The notes under the pieces were generated by a model. That model had not been told where the DNA came from and ran no database searches. It was given only the letters and a program-made list of their open reading frames with translations. DNA of 64,000 bases from an uncultured Paracoccaceae bacterium (GTDB lineage Bacteria > Pseudomonadota > Alphaproteobacteria > Rhodobacterales > Rhodobacteraceae): contig CANLDN010000002.1 in the NCBI GenBank assembly GCA_947489445.1, positions 255,501 through 319,500 on the forward strand, in the 5' to 3' direction. The translations under genes and the position numbers were made by a program. Below are positions 1 through 8,616 of this stretch, piece after piece (the stretch's first letter is position 1; each line of letters begins with the position of its first letter).

Positions 1-1
1 G

Positions 2-685
2 CTGACCTATCTGCAAGGCAAATACGCCCATGGGCATTGGACGCTGACCGTCGATGTGGACGAATTCTTTGTCTACCCGTTCTGTGATACCCGACCAATC
101 AGAGCGTTGGCGGATTGGCTGGATGCGTCAGAGGTACGCTCTTTTGGTGCCATGTTGCTGGATGTCTACCCAAAAGGACCTGTCAGTGCGGCGACCTACA
201 CGCGTGGCCAGGATCCGTTGAAGGTCGCGAATTGGTTCGATTCGGGCAATTACATCATGACCCGGAATGCCCGACTGCGAAACCTTTGGATACAAGGTGG
301 CCCGCGGGCGCGCATGTTTTTTGCCAATAAGCCAAAGCGCGCGCCCGCACTCAACAAAATCCCCTTCGTGAAATGGAGCAGGGCATACACCTATGTCAGC
401 TCCACGCATATGATCCTACCGCGCGGGCTGAACCTGGTTTATGATCAGCAGGGGGGCGAAAAGACATCAGGCGTCCTGCTTCATGCCAAATTTCTGAACA
501 CCTTCAGCGGGCGGGCATCGGAAGAAGCGCATCGCGCCGAACACTATGGCCAGGGCCAGGAATACAAATCTTATGCGGCCCGACACGGGGCTGACCCTGA
601 TCTGTGGTGTAAGTGGAGCGAGCAGTACATTAACTGGCGACAGCTTGAAATACTTGGCCTGATGTCCAAAGGAAACTGGGCATGA
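2..685 (+). CDS. Glycosyltransferase family 2-like protein (partial, 5' end missing)
   Basis: The reading frame is open from the left edge, so the N-terminus lies outside the window; about 227 residues are visible. A VDVDEFF motif early in the visible part is the DxD-type nucleotide-sugar/metal site of the bacterial GT2-like group (Glyco_tranf_2_4 type), and it is followed by the aromatic-rich C-terminal half usual in that group. The stop overlaps the next gene's start (ATGA), so it is translationally linked to the GT14-like and sulfotransferase genes. Inference: it assembles a surface or secreted glycan; donor and acceptor cannot be read from the sequence. Confidence 0.75.
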   Translation: MTYLQGKYAHGHWTLTVDVDEFFVYPFCDTRPIRALADWLDASEVRSFGAMLLDVYPKGPVSAATYTRGQDPLKVANWFDSGNYIMTRNARLRNLWIQGGPRARMFFANKPKRAPALNKIPFVKWSRAYTYVSSTHMILPRGLNLVYDQQGGEKTSGVLLHAKFLNTFSGRASEEAHRAEHYGQGQEYKSYAARHGADPDLWCKWSEQYINWRQLEILGLMSKGNWA

Positions 686-2385
686 CTGTCGGGGTTGTCA
701 TGCTGGTCCACACGGCCTTTGACCGTGCCGAACAGATGATCCGTCATTGGGTGGCTGGCGGTTGCCCCGTTGTCGTGCATGTGGACAAGAAGGTAGATGC
801 AGCGACCTACACCCGCTTTGTGAATGCGCTTAGCAATCTCGAACACGTCCATTTTAGTGAACGACAACGTTGTGAATGGGGAGCCTGGGGGCTTGTTGCC
901 GCGTCGCAAGGCGCGGCAAAACTGATGTTGGATCAGTTCCCGGATGTGCGGCACGTATTCCTTGCGTCCGGCGCTTGTCTGCCGCTGCGCCCGGTATCTG
1001 AACTGTGCCAATACCTTGATGCCCGTCCAGACACAGATTTTATCGAAAGTGCCACAACAGCGGATGTCCCGTGGACTGTTGGTGGGCTGGACCGGGAACG
1101 GTTTACGCTGCGCTTTCCGTTTTCATGGAAGAAAAACAGACGCCTTTTTGACCGTTACGTGCGTCTGCAGCAGATCGTTGGGTTCAAACGCAAGATACCA
1201 GACGGAGTTGTCCCGCATATGGGGTCGCAATGGTGGTGTCTGACCCGGACCACGTTAAGTGCAATCCTGAATGATCCGAAACGGCCGGAGTATGACAGGT
1301 ATTTCCACCGCGTCTGGATTCCCGACGAGAGCTATTACCAGACCCTCGCGCGCATCCATGCCAGAAAGATCGAAAGCAGATCGCTGACACTGTCAAAATT
1401 CGATTTTCAGGGTAAGCCGCACATCTTCTACGATGACCATCAGGAGCTGCTGATGCGGTCCGGTAGCTTCGTTGCACGCAAAATCTGGCCACAGGCAGAG
1501 TTGCTGTTCAAAACCTTCCCACGGAAGACGGAACCTGCTCGCATCATGGCAGAGCCTAACACCAGCACCATTGACCGCGTGTTCGGCAAGGCAGTTGAAC
1601 GGCGCACACGTGGGCGACCGGGGTTATATATGCAAAGTCGCTTTCCTAATATGGAGAGCGAAAACGGTTTTACGGCTGCACCCTATACCGTGTTGCAAGG
1701 GCTTGATGATGTGTTTCCCGATTTCACGTCATGGCTCGCTAAGCGGACAGGCGCACAAGTTCACGGGCATCTATATGCCAAAGATAAGGCACACTTCGCC
1801 GGCGAAGAAACTGTCTTTCGCGGCGGTATTTCCGACGGCGCGCGGCTGCGCGACTACAACGGCCGCATGTTTTTGACCAATCTGGTTTGGAATGGGCGGG
1901 AACGACATCAATGCTTTCAATTCGGGCCAGCCGACACACAAGATATTCGCTGGATGCTGGCCAAGGATACAAATGCCAGCGTTTGGGTGGTATCGGGGGC
2001 TTGGGCGATCCCGTTATTCCTGTCCAACCGCCCCGCAAGCGAAGTTCGGGCAGAGGCGTCACGCCTGCAACGGATCGAACACAAACTGCTCAAGGTACTG
2101 CGATCCCCCTATGCACGGGCCCGCATCAACATTTCTACGTTGGCTGATTTTGTCGATGCGCCAATGGACATCTTGCAGACCATCATTGATGAAATGGCCG
2201 GCCACCGGGCGACGACGCTGACAGAAGTACCCAAGATGGCAGATTTGACGAGATTTGCGGCCTTCCTGCAGGATCTTAAGAATCAAGGAATGCATCCATT
2301 CCTGACGGGTGACTTTGCAGTCGACGATGCACAGGGCCCCAAACAACCAAGATCCCGCAAACCCTATGTCGTTGGGAAAAAATGA
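682..2385 (+). CDS. Core-2/I-branching (GT14)-like glycosyltransferase with long C-terminal extension
   Basis: 567 residues. The first 270 or so resemble the Branch/GT14 family of beta-1,6-N-acetylglucosaminyl- and xylosyltransferases: a VHVDKK segment near residue 33, LASGACLPLRP near 94-104, and a tryptophan-rich GSQWWCLTR block before a DESYYQT acceptor-site motif. The remaining half resembles a separate domain found attached to GT14 in Rhodobacteraceae (DUF5927/5928 type, from memory). ATGA overlaps join it to the gene before and the gene after, so the three are one operon. Substrate unknown; a role in capsule or polysaccharide synthesis is inference. Confidence 0.8.
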   Translation: MTVGVVMLVHTAFDRAEQMIRHWVAGGCPVVVHVDKKVDAATYTRFVNALSNLEHVHFSERQRCEWGAWGLVAASQGAAKLMLDQFPDVRHVFLASGACLPLRPVSELCQYLDARPDTDFIESATTADVPWTVGGLDRERFTLRFPFSWKKNRRLFDRYVRLQQIVGFKRKIPDGVVPHMGSQWWCLTRTTLSAILNDPKRPEYDRYFHRVWIPDESYYQTLARIHARKIESRSLTLSKFDFQGKPHIFYDDHQELLMRSGSFVARKIWPQAELLFKTFPRKTEPARIMAEPNTSTIDRVFGKAVERRTRGRPGLYMQSRFPNMESENGFTAAPYTVLQGLDDVFPDFTSWLAKRTGAQVHGHLYAKDKAHFAGEETVFRGGISDGARLRDYNGRMFLTNLVWNGRERHQCFQFGPADTQDIRWMLAKDTNASVWVVSGAWAIPLFLSNRPASEVRAEASRLQRIEHKLLKVLRSPYARARINISTLADFVDAPMDILQTIIDEMAGHRATTLTEVPKMADLTRFAAFLQDLKNQGMHPFLTGDFAVDDAQGPKQPRSRKPYVVGKK

Positions 2386-3803
2386 ACAAATTTGACTATT
2401 TTATCATTCTTGCGGAAATGCGCACCGGATCCAATTTTCTGGAGATGAATATCAACGCTTTGGACGGTGTCACCTGCCATGGTGAGGCTTTCAACCCTGC
2501 ATTCGTTGGCTATCCTAAAACAGACCAAATCCTTGGCATCGGGCTGGATGAGCGGGAAAAAGACCCACAGCGCCTGATTGATGCAATCAAAGCCGATCAT
2601 GATCTGGGGGGCTTCCGTTTCTTCAACGACCATGATCCGCGTGTCCTGAACACCTGCCTCACCGATCCACGCTGTGCCAAGATCGTGCTAACCCGGAACC
2701 CTGTGGATAGCTTTGTCAGTTGGAAAATCGCGCAGGCGACCGGCCAATGGAAGCTGACAAACGCAACGCATTCCAAATCTTTGCAAATTACCTTTGATGC
2801 AGATGCATTCGAAATCCATCTTGAAACGATACAGGCCTTTCAGGTTCGCGTGTTGAACACGATGCAAAAGACCGGACAAACGGCATTCTACATCAACTAT
2901 GATGATCTGCGCGATGTTGAGATCATGAATGGGCTGGCCATGTTTCTGGGTACCAGCGCGCGCTTGCCCAACATCAACAAGAAGCTCAAGAAACAAAATC
3001 CTGAACCGCTATCGGAAAAAGTCTCAAATTTCGACCAGATGCAAGCGGCATTGGCGCGTATCGACAGGTTTGATCTGAGCAGAACGCCGCATTTCGAACC
3101 GCGTCGTGGGCCAGCTATCCCCACGTATTTCGCCGCGGCCAAGTCACCGTTGCTGTACATGCCGCTGCGTTCGGGCCCCGATGATGCAATCAAGAAATGG
3201 TTGGCGGATCTGGATGGCACTACACCCGATAATCTGCTTGAGAAGTTTTCGCAAAAGACCCTGCGTCAATGGAAATGGCAGCATAAAGGTCATCGAAGCT
3301 TTGCGGTGCTGCGTCACCCGTTGGCCCGTGCCCATGCTGCGTTTTGTGATCGGATACTATTCGATGAACCCGGCAGCTTTCCTGAGATCAGGGCGACATT
3401 GCGCAAGGTGCACAAATTACCGATCCCGCCACAAGCGCCCGACACGAACTACGATGAAACGACCCACAAGACTGCATTCATCGCCTTTCTCAAATTTCTA
3501 CGAAACAACCTGTCTGCTCAAACAAGCATCCGGGTCGACCCGACCTGGGCCAGTCAACTGACGCTGCTGCAAGGCATGGCGGACTTTGCGATGCCTGACA
3601 TGATCATGCGAGAGGATCAGCTGAAACAAGAGCTGGACATATTAGCGCTTCGGGTCGGCATCGCAAATGAACCTGCATTGATTGAAACAGCGCATCCGCA
3701 TCATCATAGATTGGTTGCAATCTATGACAAAGCGGTCGAAGCGGCAGCATATGATGCCTATCGGCGCGACTATGCAGCGTTCGGATTCGGGGATTTGTTC
3801 TAA
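2382..3803 (+). CDS. Sulfotransferase (NodH-like) with two sulfotransferase-like halves
   Basis: 473 residues. The N-terminal RTGSNFLE (residues 14-21) is the 5'-phosphosulfate-binding loop of PAPS-dependent sulfotransferases, and LTRNPVDSFVSW (about 103-114) is the 3'-phosphate-binding motif, as in NodH/Stf0-type enzymes. The C-terminal half carries its own RHPLARAHAAF motif near residue 312, typical of carbohydrate sulfotransferases (Sulfotransfer_2), so two sulfotransferase folds seem to be fused. It starts inside the stop of the GT14-like gene, which suggests it sulfates the glycan made by this operon. Its stop overlaps that of the convergent ptsN gene. Confidence 0.8.
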   Translation: MNKFDYFIILAEMRTGSNFLEMNINALDGVTCHGEAFNPAFVGYPKTDQILGIGLDEREKDPQRLIDAIKADHDLGGFRFFNDHDPRVLNTCLTDPRCAKIVLTRNPVDSFVSWKIAQATGQWKLTNATHSKSLQITFDADAFEIHLETIQAFQVRVLNTMQKTGQTAFYINYDDLRDVEIMNGLAMFLGTSARLPNINKKLKKQNPEPLSEKVSNFDQMQAALARIDRFDLSRTPHFEPRRGPAIPTYFAAAKSPLLYMPLRSGPDDAIKKWLADLDGTTPDNLLEKFSQKTLRQWKWQHKGHRSFAVLRHPLARAHAAFCDRILFDEPGSFPEIRATLRKVHKLPIPPQAPDTNYDETTHKTAFIAFLKFLRNNLSAQTSIRVDPTWASQLTLLQGMADFAMPDMIMREDQLKQELDILALRVGIANEPALIETAHPHHHRLVAIYDKAVEAAAYDAYRRDYAAFGFGDLF

Positions 3804-4264
3804 GCGGCCTGCGACGACGGTAATTCCGTGAGAATGGTGTGTAATGTGCCAGGGTCGCTGTTGGCACGCAATTTCGCGCAGATTGACGTGTCACGCAAAG
3901 TGCGAGACACCAAAGCCAGCGCTTTGAGGTGATCAACCCCGGCGTTTTCAGGTGCAATCAGAGCAAAGACCAGATCAACAGGCTGACGATCCACAGCATC
4001 AAAGTTCAGTGGTTTTTCCAAGCGCAAAAACAAGCCGCTGACAGTGTCCGCTTCGGCCATGCGGGCGTGCGGCAGGGCAATACCCTGACCGACACCGGTC
4101 GGCCCAAGGCCTTCGCGTTCGATCAAGGCATCAATAACGGCGGTGGCATGCATGCCATAGCTTGTCTCTGCCAGTTCACCCAGATCATGAAACAAACGCT
4201 TTTTGCTGGTGCAGGACGAAATCGTCTTTACCGCATCGGGGCGCAGGATGTTTCCAAGTTCCAT
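3800..4264 (-). CDS. ptsN: PTS IIA-like nitrogen regulatory protein PtsN
   Basis: 154 residues, the usual length for EIIA-Ntr. The GIALPHARM stretch holds the phosphorylatable histidine (H66). In the family this protein takes phosphate from NPr and regulates potassium transport, stress and metabolism by protein contacts rather than by sugar transport. It lies 28 bp downstream of hpf on the same strand, the classic alphaproteobacterial order, although rpoN is not next to them here. Confidence 0.93.
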   Translation of the reverse strand: MELGNILRPDAVKTISSCTSKKRLFHDLGELAETSYGMHATAVIDALIEREGLGPTGVGQGIALPHARMAEADTVSGLFLRLEKPLNFDAVDRQPVDLVFALIAPENAGVDHLKALALVSRTLRDTSICAKLRANSDPGTLHTILTELPSSQAA

Positions 4265-4292
4265 AGGTCGCTTCTTTCACCAAATGATCGGG

Positions 4293-4868
4293 TCAACCCG
4301 ACGTACGTGGGTCAATCCAACCGATATTTCCGTCGTCTCTTCTGTAGACGACATTTATTCCACTGTGTTTTTCATTCCGGAAGACAAGCACCGAGGCGCT
4401 CGCGATTTCCATTTGCATCACCGCTTCACCAACCGAAAGTGAAGGAATCTTCGTCTCCATCTCGGCCACGATCATGGCGTTTACGGTGTCTTGCGCGGCC
4501 TCTTCCGATTCATCTCTTGGTTCGAGGATATAGGACCCTGCATCAGAAAGTTCAACAGGTTGTGGCCGGCCCGCATGGTGATCTTTCAACCTGCGCTTGT
4601 ATCGCCGCAGCTGCTTGTCCATTTTTTCCGAACTGCTATCGAAAGCGGCATAAATTTCATTCGCTTTACCAGTGGCTTGCGCGGTCAAACCTGTAGACAG
4701 GTGAACAACGGACTCGCAAACAAATTCATGTCCGGACTTCGAAAAAACGACATATGCCTCCGTCGGACGACCGGCGTATTTGCTCAGCGTTTCATCCATC
4801 TCTGTCTTCACATGCGTTTGCAAGGCTGCGCCAATGTCGATCTGTTTACCGCTGATTTGATACCGCAT
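4293..4868 (-). CDS. hpf: Ribosome hibernation-promoting factor, long form
   Basis: 191 residues. The N-terminal 100 or so form the S30AE/RaiA domain that binds the 30S decoding centre; the C-terminal end (YRRDDGNIGWIDPR) is the dimerization domain of long-form HPF, which forms 100S ribosome dimers in stationary phase. Length fits long HPF rather than short HPF or YfiA. It is followed by ptsN on the same strand and has its own 237-bp upstream region. Confidence 0.93.
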   Translation of the reverse strand: MRYQISGKQIDIGAALQTHVKTEMDETLSKYAGRPTEAYVVFSKSGHEFVCESVVHLSTGLTAQATGKANEIYAAFDSSSEKMDKQLRRYKRRLKDHHAGRPQPVELSDAGSYILEPRDESEEAAQDTVNAMIVAEMETKIPSLSVGEAVMQMEIASASVLVFRNEKHSGINVVYRRDDGNIGWIDPRTSG

Positions 4869-5105
4869 CGTTTCTCCTGTCTAAATTGTATGACATCCAA
4901 AATCAGTCGCGCTCTAACGGGCGGCAACCAAGCATATCATGTGAGTGGAAAACGATAACGCCCTGTTTTTATACAGTTTATTCCCGTTGGCAGACAGCAA
5001 CGTCAGCTGAGTGATCGGAAAAGAAAACAGGTCAGTCATCACCAACATTTGGCGACAAAACGTAGGTGTTTGTCAATGATGCAGTGGTTAACGTTTTGAA
5101 AAGAA

Positions 5106-5867
5106 TCAATTAACGCGGAAGTTATTGCCAAGGTAGACCCGGCGCACATTCTCATCCTGAATCACCTCTTCGGTGGTCCCGCTCATCAATACCTTACCGT
5201 CATGCAGAATGTAGGCACGATCCACAATCTGCAATGTTTCCTGCACATTATGATCGGTGATCAACACGCCGATGCCTCGGTTTTTGAGGTCGGCAACCAG
5301 GTGCCTGATCTCACCCACTGCGATGGGATCAACCCCGGCAAAGGGCTCATCCAGAAGCACGTATTTTGGACCGGCAGCGAGGCAGCGAGCAATTTCAACC
5401 CGGCGCCGTTCCCCACCGGAAAGCGCCATCGCCGACGCCCGGCGCAAATGTTCAATCGAAAACTCAGACAGCAACTCTTCCAGTCTCTCGCGGCGGCGGT
5501 GTCGGTTCGGTTCGGCAATCTCAAGGATTGACATGATGTTGTCTTCAACATTCATGCCGCGAAAAATCGACATTTCCTGTGGCAGGTATCCGATGCCCAA
5601 CTGCGCACGCCGGTACATTGGCAATGTCGTAACCTCACGACCGTCAATGATAACCTTGCCACCTTCGGGCGTGACAAGCCCTGCGATAGAGTAAAAACAA
5701 GTCGTCTTACCCGATCCGTTCGGACCCAACAGCGCCACAACCTCACCTCGACCCAGATCGATACTGACATCCCGGATGACCGGGCGCTTGCGATAGCTTT
5801 TGCGCAGATTGACAATATGAAGGCCGACATCGCCGTCCTGCAATCTCAGATCAGGACCACCATCCAT
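5106..5867 (-). CDS. lptB: LPS export ABC transporter ATP-binding protein LptB
   Basis: 253 residues. It has a complete ABC ATPase set: Walker A GPNGSGKTT (48-56), signature LSGGERRRVEIAR, Walker B YVLLDEPFAGVDP, and the switch histidine in LITDHNVQET. The IGYLPQEMSIFRGM region is diagnostic of LptB. With the LptF/LptG permeases (not in this window) it powers LPS extraction from the inner membrane. Its start overlaps the lptA stop by one base (TGATG), so the two are co-translated. Confidence 0.95.
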   Translation of the reverse strand: MDGGPDLRLQDGDVGLHIVNLRKSYRKRPVIRDVSIDLGRGEVVALLGPNGSGKTTCFYSIAGLVTPEGGKVIIDGREVTTLPMYRRAQLGIGYLPQEMSIFRGMNVEDNIMSILEIAEPNRHRRRERLEELLSEFSIEHLRRASAMALSGGERRRVEIARCLAAGPKYVLLDEPFAGVDPIAVGEIRHLVADLKNRGIGVLITDHNVQETLQIVDRAYILHDGKVLMSGTTEEVIQDENVRRVYLGNNFRVN

Positions 5868-6352
5868 CAGTTACCACCCTGTTGCAGGACCGTGCGTACA
5901 CGCCCTTCCATCTGCGCGGTGCCATCTGTCACGTTCACGACCATCCGCTCGGCTGAAATTGCGCTTGCGCCCTGCGTCAAAAGTACGTCACCCGACAAGA
6001 TCAACTGCCCGGTCGTAATGTCATAATCGGCAGTTTGCGCTTCGGCGGCCTCGGTGGCCGTGGCGAACGTGACCCCTTCGGTCGCGATCAGTCGGGCGAT
6101 CTCGCTGTTTGATGCAGCATAAATCACCTCGACACGGCCGGCCGACAGCCGCAAGTCGCCTTGCCCGATGATGACATTGCCCGCAAAAACGGCAGATCCG
6201 GTGTCTTGATCAACCGACAGGCTTTCGGCAGTCACTTCGATTGCGGCGTTCGTGTCCACTGTGATGCCACCAAGGTCGATACTAGTTTGCGCTGAAGAAA
6301 CACCTGCAAATGAGACCAAGACAACCGCCGTAAGAGCAAAAATTTTGAACAC
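5867..6352 (-). CDS. lptA: LPS export periplasmic bridge protein LptA
   Basis: About 161 residues if translation starts at the GTG at 6352. That start has a good Shine-Dalgarno (AAAGGA, about 7 bases away) and gives a clean signal peptide ending near AGVSSA; a longer TTG-started frame reaches 6379 but has no such site. The mature part is an OstA/LptA beta-jellyroll that bridges LPS from LptC to LptD across the periplasm. It lies between lptC and lptB on the same strand. Confidence 0.88.
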   Translation of the reverse strand: MFKIFALTAVVLVSFAGVSSAQTSIDLGGITVDTNAAIEVTAESLSVDQDTGSAVFAGNVIIGQGDLRLSAGRVEVIYAASNSEIARLIATEGVTFATATEAAEAQTADYDITTGQLILSGDVLLTQGASAISAERMVVNVTDGTAQMEGRVRTVLQQGGN

Positions 6353-6382
6353 GTTCGGGTTCCTTTGTCCGCGCCACAACTA

Positions 6383-6979
6383 TTATTGGGGCTTATATAG
6401 CAATCTGACGCCATTGGTGAATAGCATCTGCTGTCCCGCATTGTCGGGCGATACCTGAAATGTGACTTGTCCGGCGGTCAATTCACCAAAAGGAGCGCGT
6501 ATTTCCAGCAAACCATCAGAAGTCACCAATCCGGTATCCAGTTCCGCGATCAGCCCGTTGGTTTCCATTTGATAACCCGTTGAAGTGACAAGCCGGGCCA
6601 AGCCCAAAAACCGGGCGACACGGCTGCGGCCGTCAACGTCACCTTCGGTTCCTGTCACTTCAATGTAGCTGCCGTCGGGGTTATCCATGCGCATGCGTAG
6701 ATCATTGATCGCCACGGTGTCGGGCCGCGCATCATCAGGACGCGCGGCGCGGGCTGAGATGGAAACCACAGCCCCGTCATCTGTGACACCGGAAAATAGG
6801 GGCGCTGACAATCGTTGTTCGCGCGCTATGGCCTCCACCTCTGACATGGCAATATCGGTTGGCTCGTTATGGCCGCGCGAAAACAGGAACAATGTCGACA
6901 ACAACGCCAGCGCACACAGCGGTAGAATGATTTTGGCCCAGCCCACCAATTGCGAATGAAAGTTGTCAGAACGCGCCAT
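6383..6979 (-). CDS. lptC: LPS export protein LptC
   Basis: About 198 residues from the ATG at 6979, which lies just past the kdsD stop; upstream in-frame starts would overlap kdsD. There is one N-terminal membrane anchor (IILPLCALALLSTLFLF), then a periplasmic jellyroll related to LptA. LptC takes LPS from LptFG and passes it to LptA. The sequence is divergent, as usual for LptC, and the call rests on topology and on its place between kdsD and lptA. Confidence 0.88.
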   Translation of the reverse strand: MARSDNFHSQLVGWAKIILPLCALALLSTLFLFSRGHNEPTDIAMSEVEAIAREQRLSAPLFSGVTDDGAVVSISARAARPDDARPDTVAINDLRMRMDNPDGSYIEVTGTEGDVDGRSRVARFLGLARLVTSTGYQMETNGLIAELDTGLVTSDGLLEIRAPFGELTAGQVTFQVSPDNAGQQMLFTNGVRLLYKPQ

Positions 6980-6983
6980 GGTG

Positions 6984-7949
6984 TCAAACGACACCGGCGC
7001 GTAAGCAATCATGTATGTGTAAAATGCCCAGTACGTGGCCCGGCTTGGCCGGATCAACGGCGAACAGTGTCGTGATCTTGCCGGTCATGGCGCTAACCGC
7101 GGCCTCTGCCAAAGCGTCAGGTGGAATGGTCTTGGGATTCTCCGTCATGACATCGCCCGCTTTCATGTCCATCAGGCCATCCATATGCCTGCGCAAATCA
7201 CCATCGGTCACGATACCGACCAACGCGCCATCCATATTCAAAACACCTGCCACGCCAAATCCCTTTTCGCTAATCGTCAGGATGACGTCACCCATCGGCG
7301 TATCAATTCCAACGATGGGTACGGCATCGCCATGATGCATCAAGTCGGCGACTTTGGATAGGCGGGCACCCAGTTTGCCCCCGGGGTGAAATTCACGGAA
7401 ATTCTCAGGCGTGAATGCGCGATGTTCCATCAAGGCAACGGCCAGTGCATCACCCAAGGCAAGCGTCATTGTCGTTGATGTCGTTGGAACGACACCAGTA
7501 CCGCATGCCTCATCCAGTTGGGGCAGGACGATTCGCACGTCCGCCTGGGTCAGCAGCGTACTTGACGGGCGGCTGGCGACACCAATCATCGGAATGTCAA
7601 AGCGGCGGGTGTAGGCGACAAGATCGGCCAGTTCAGGCGTTTCACCTGAATTGGATAACACCATCACCACGTCGCCGCGGGTCATCATGCCAAGGTCGCC
7701 ATGGCTCGCCTCGGCTGGATGCACAAAATGCGCGGGTGTGCCTGTACTGGCAAATGTTGCGGCGATCTTGCGGGCGATATGGCCCGACTTACCCATCCCA
7801 GATACGATCACCCGGCCCTTTGCGCTCAACAAAAGGGTGACAGCATCAGCGAATTCATCACCGAGCCCTGCCGCAAGTTGTTGCAGTGCATCCGCTTCTT
7901 CTGTGATGACACGGCGGGCGGTTACCAGAAATTTGGACGTGTCTGACAT
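6984..7949 (-). CDS. kdsD: Arabinose-5-phosphate isomerase (SIS plus two CBS domains)
   Basis: 321 residues from the ATG at 7949, which overlaps the stop of the ribonuclease D gene by one base; a longer frame would run well into that gene. It has an N-terminal SIS domain (VIVSGMGKSGHIARKIAATF, then VMVLSNSGETPELADL) and two CBS domains. The family converts ribulose-5-phosphate to arabinose-5-phosphate, the first committed step of Kdo synthesis, which fits the adjacent lptC-lptA-lptB genes. Confidence 0.93.
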   Translation of the reverse strand: MSDTSKFLVTARRVITEEADALQQLAAGLGDEFADAVTLLLSAKGRVIVSGMGKSGHIARKIAATFASTGTPAHFVHPAEASHGDLGMMTRGDVVMVLSNSGETPELADLVAYTRRFDIPMIGVASRPSSTLLTQADVRIVLPQLDEACGTGVVPTTSTTMTLALGDALAVALMEHRAFTPENFREFHPGGKLGARLSKVADLMHHGDAVPIVGIDTPMGDVILTISEKGFGVAGVLNMDGALVGIVTDGDLRRHMDGLMDMKAGDVMTENPKTIPPDALAEAAVSAMTGKITTLFAVDPAKPGHVLGILHIHDCLRAGVV

Positions 7950-8563
7950 CAGTGCGCGAATATATCGATGTCCGGCCATCCCGCCAGATCGAGTCGGGCA
8001 CGTGTCGGCAAAAAGTTGAAACATGCCTGCGCCAATTCACTGCGGCCTTCGCGGGCCAGCAAAACGTCAAACGCTGCCTTCAACTCATGCAGATAAAGAA
8101 CATCGGAAGCGGCATAATCCAGCTGGGCGTCGGTAAGCTGTGGCGCACCCCAATCACTTTGTTGTTGGTGTTTTGAGATATCAATCCCGACCATATCCTG
8201 CAAAAGGGTCTTTAGCCCATGCCGATCAGTGAACGTGCGTACAAGTTTGGATGCGATCTTAGTGCAATAAACCGGGGTAGTGGTTGTCCCAAACGCATTG
8301 TGTAGGGCTGCAATGTCAAAGCGCCCAAAGTGAAAAAGCTTCAAAACATTGGGGTTTTCCAGCATTCTGCATAGGTTCGGTGCCTCTGTCTGGCCACGCG
8401 ACACCTGCACCAGATGACAATCGCCATCGCCACCTGACATCTGGATCAGACATAGCCGGTCACGACGCGGGTTTAACCCCATTGTTTCGCAATCAATGGC
8501 TACAGTGGGTCCCAAATCTAGCCCATCCGGCAGATCGTTTTGGTAGAGATGATTGGCCATCAT
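7949..8563 (-). CDS. Ribonuclease D-like 3'-5' exonuclease
   Basis: 204 residues, a short RNase D that has the exonuclease domain but no HRDC domains. Visible DEDDy motifs: DCETMGL (the first Asp/Glu pair, near residues 24-26), FHFGRFDIAAL, and DYAASDVLYLHEL with the catalytic Tyr and Asp. The family trims RNA 3' ends, including tRNA precursors. It is the first gene of the kdsD-lpt cluster in transcription order; short RNase D genes beside kdsD are common in Rhodobacteraceae. Confidence 0.9.
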   Translation of the reverse strand: MMANHLYQNDLPDGLDLGPTVAIDCETMGLNPRRDRLCLIQMSGGDGDCHLVQVSRGQTEAPNLCRMLENPNVLKLFHFGRFDIAALHNAFGTTTTPVYCTKIASKLVRTFTDRHGLKTLLQDMVGIDISKHQQQSDWGAPQLTDAQLDYAASDVLYLHELKAAFDVLLAREGRSELAQACFNFLPTRARLDLAGWPDIDIFAH

Positions 8564-8616
8564 TTACCCTTTTCACTAGGATGTTTCCTGTCAGATACGG
8601 GTTGCGGTCCATATGC

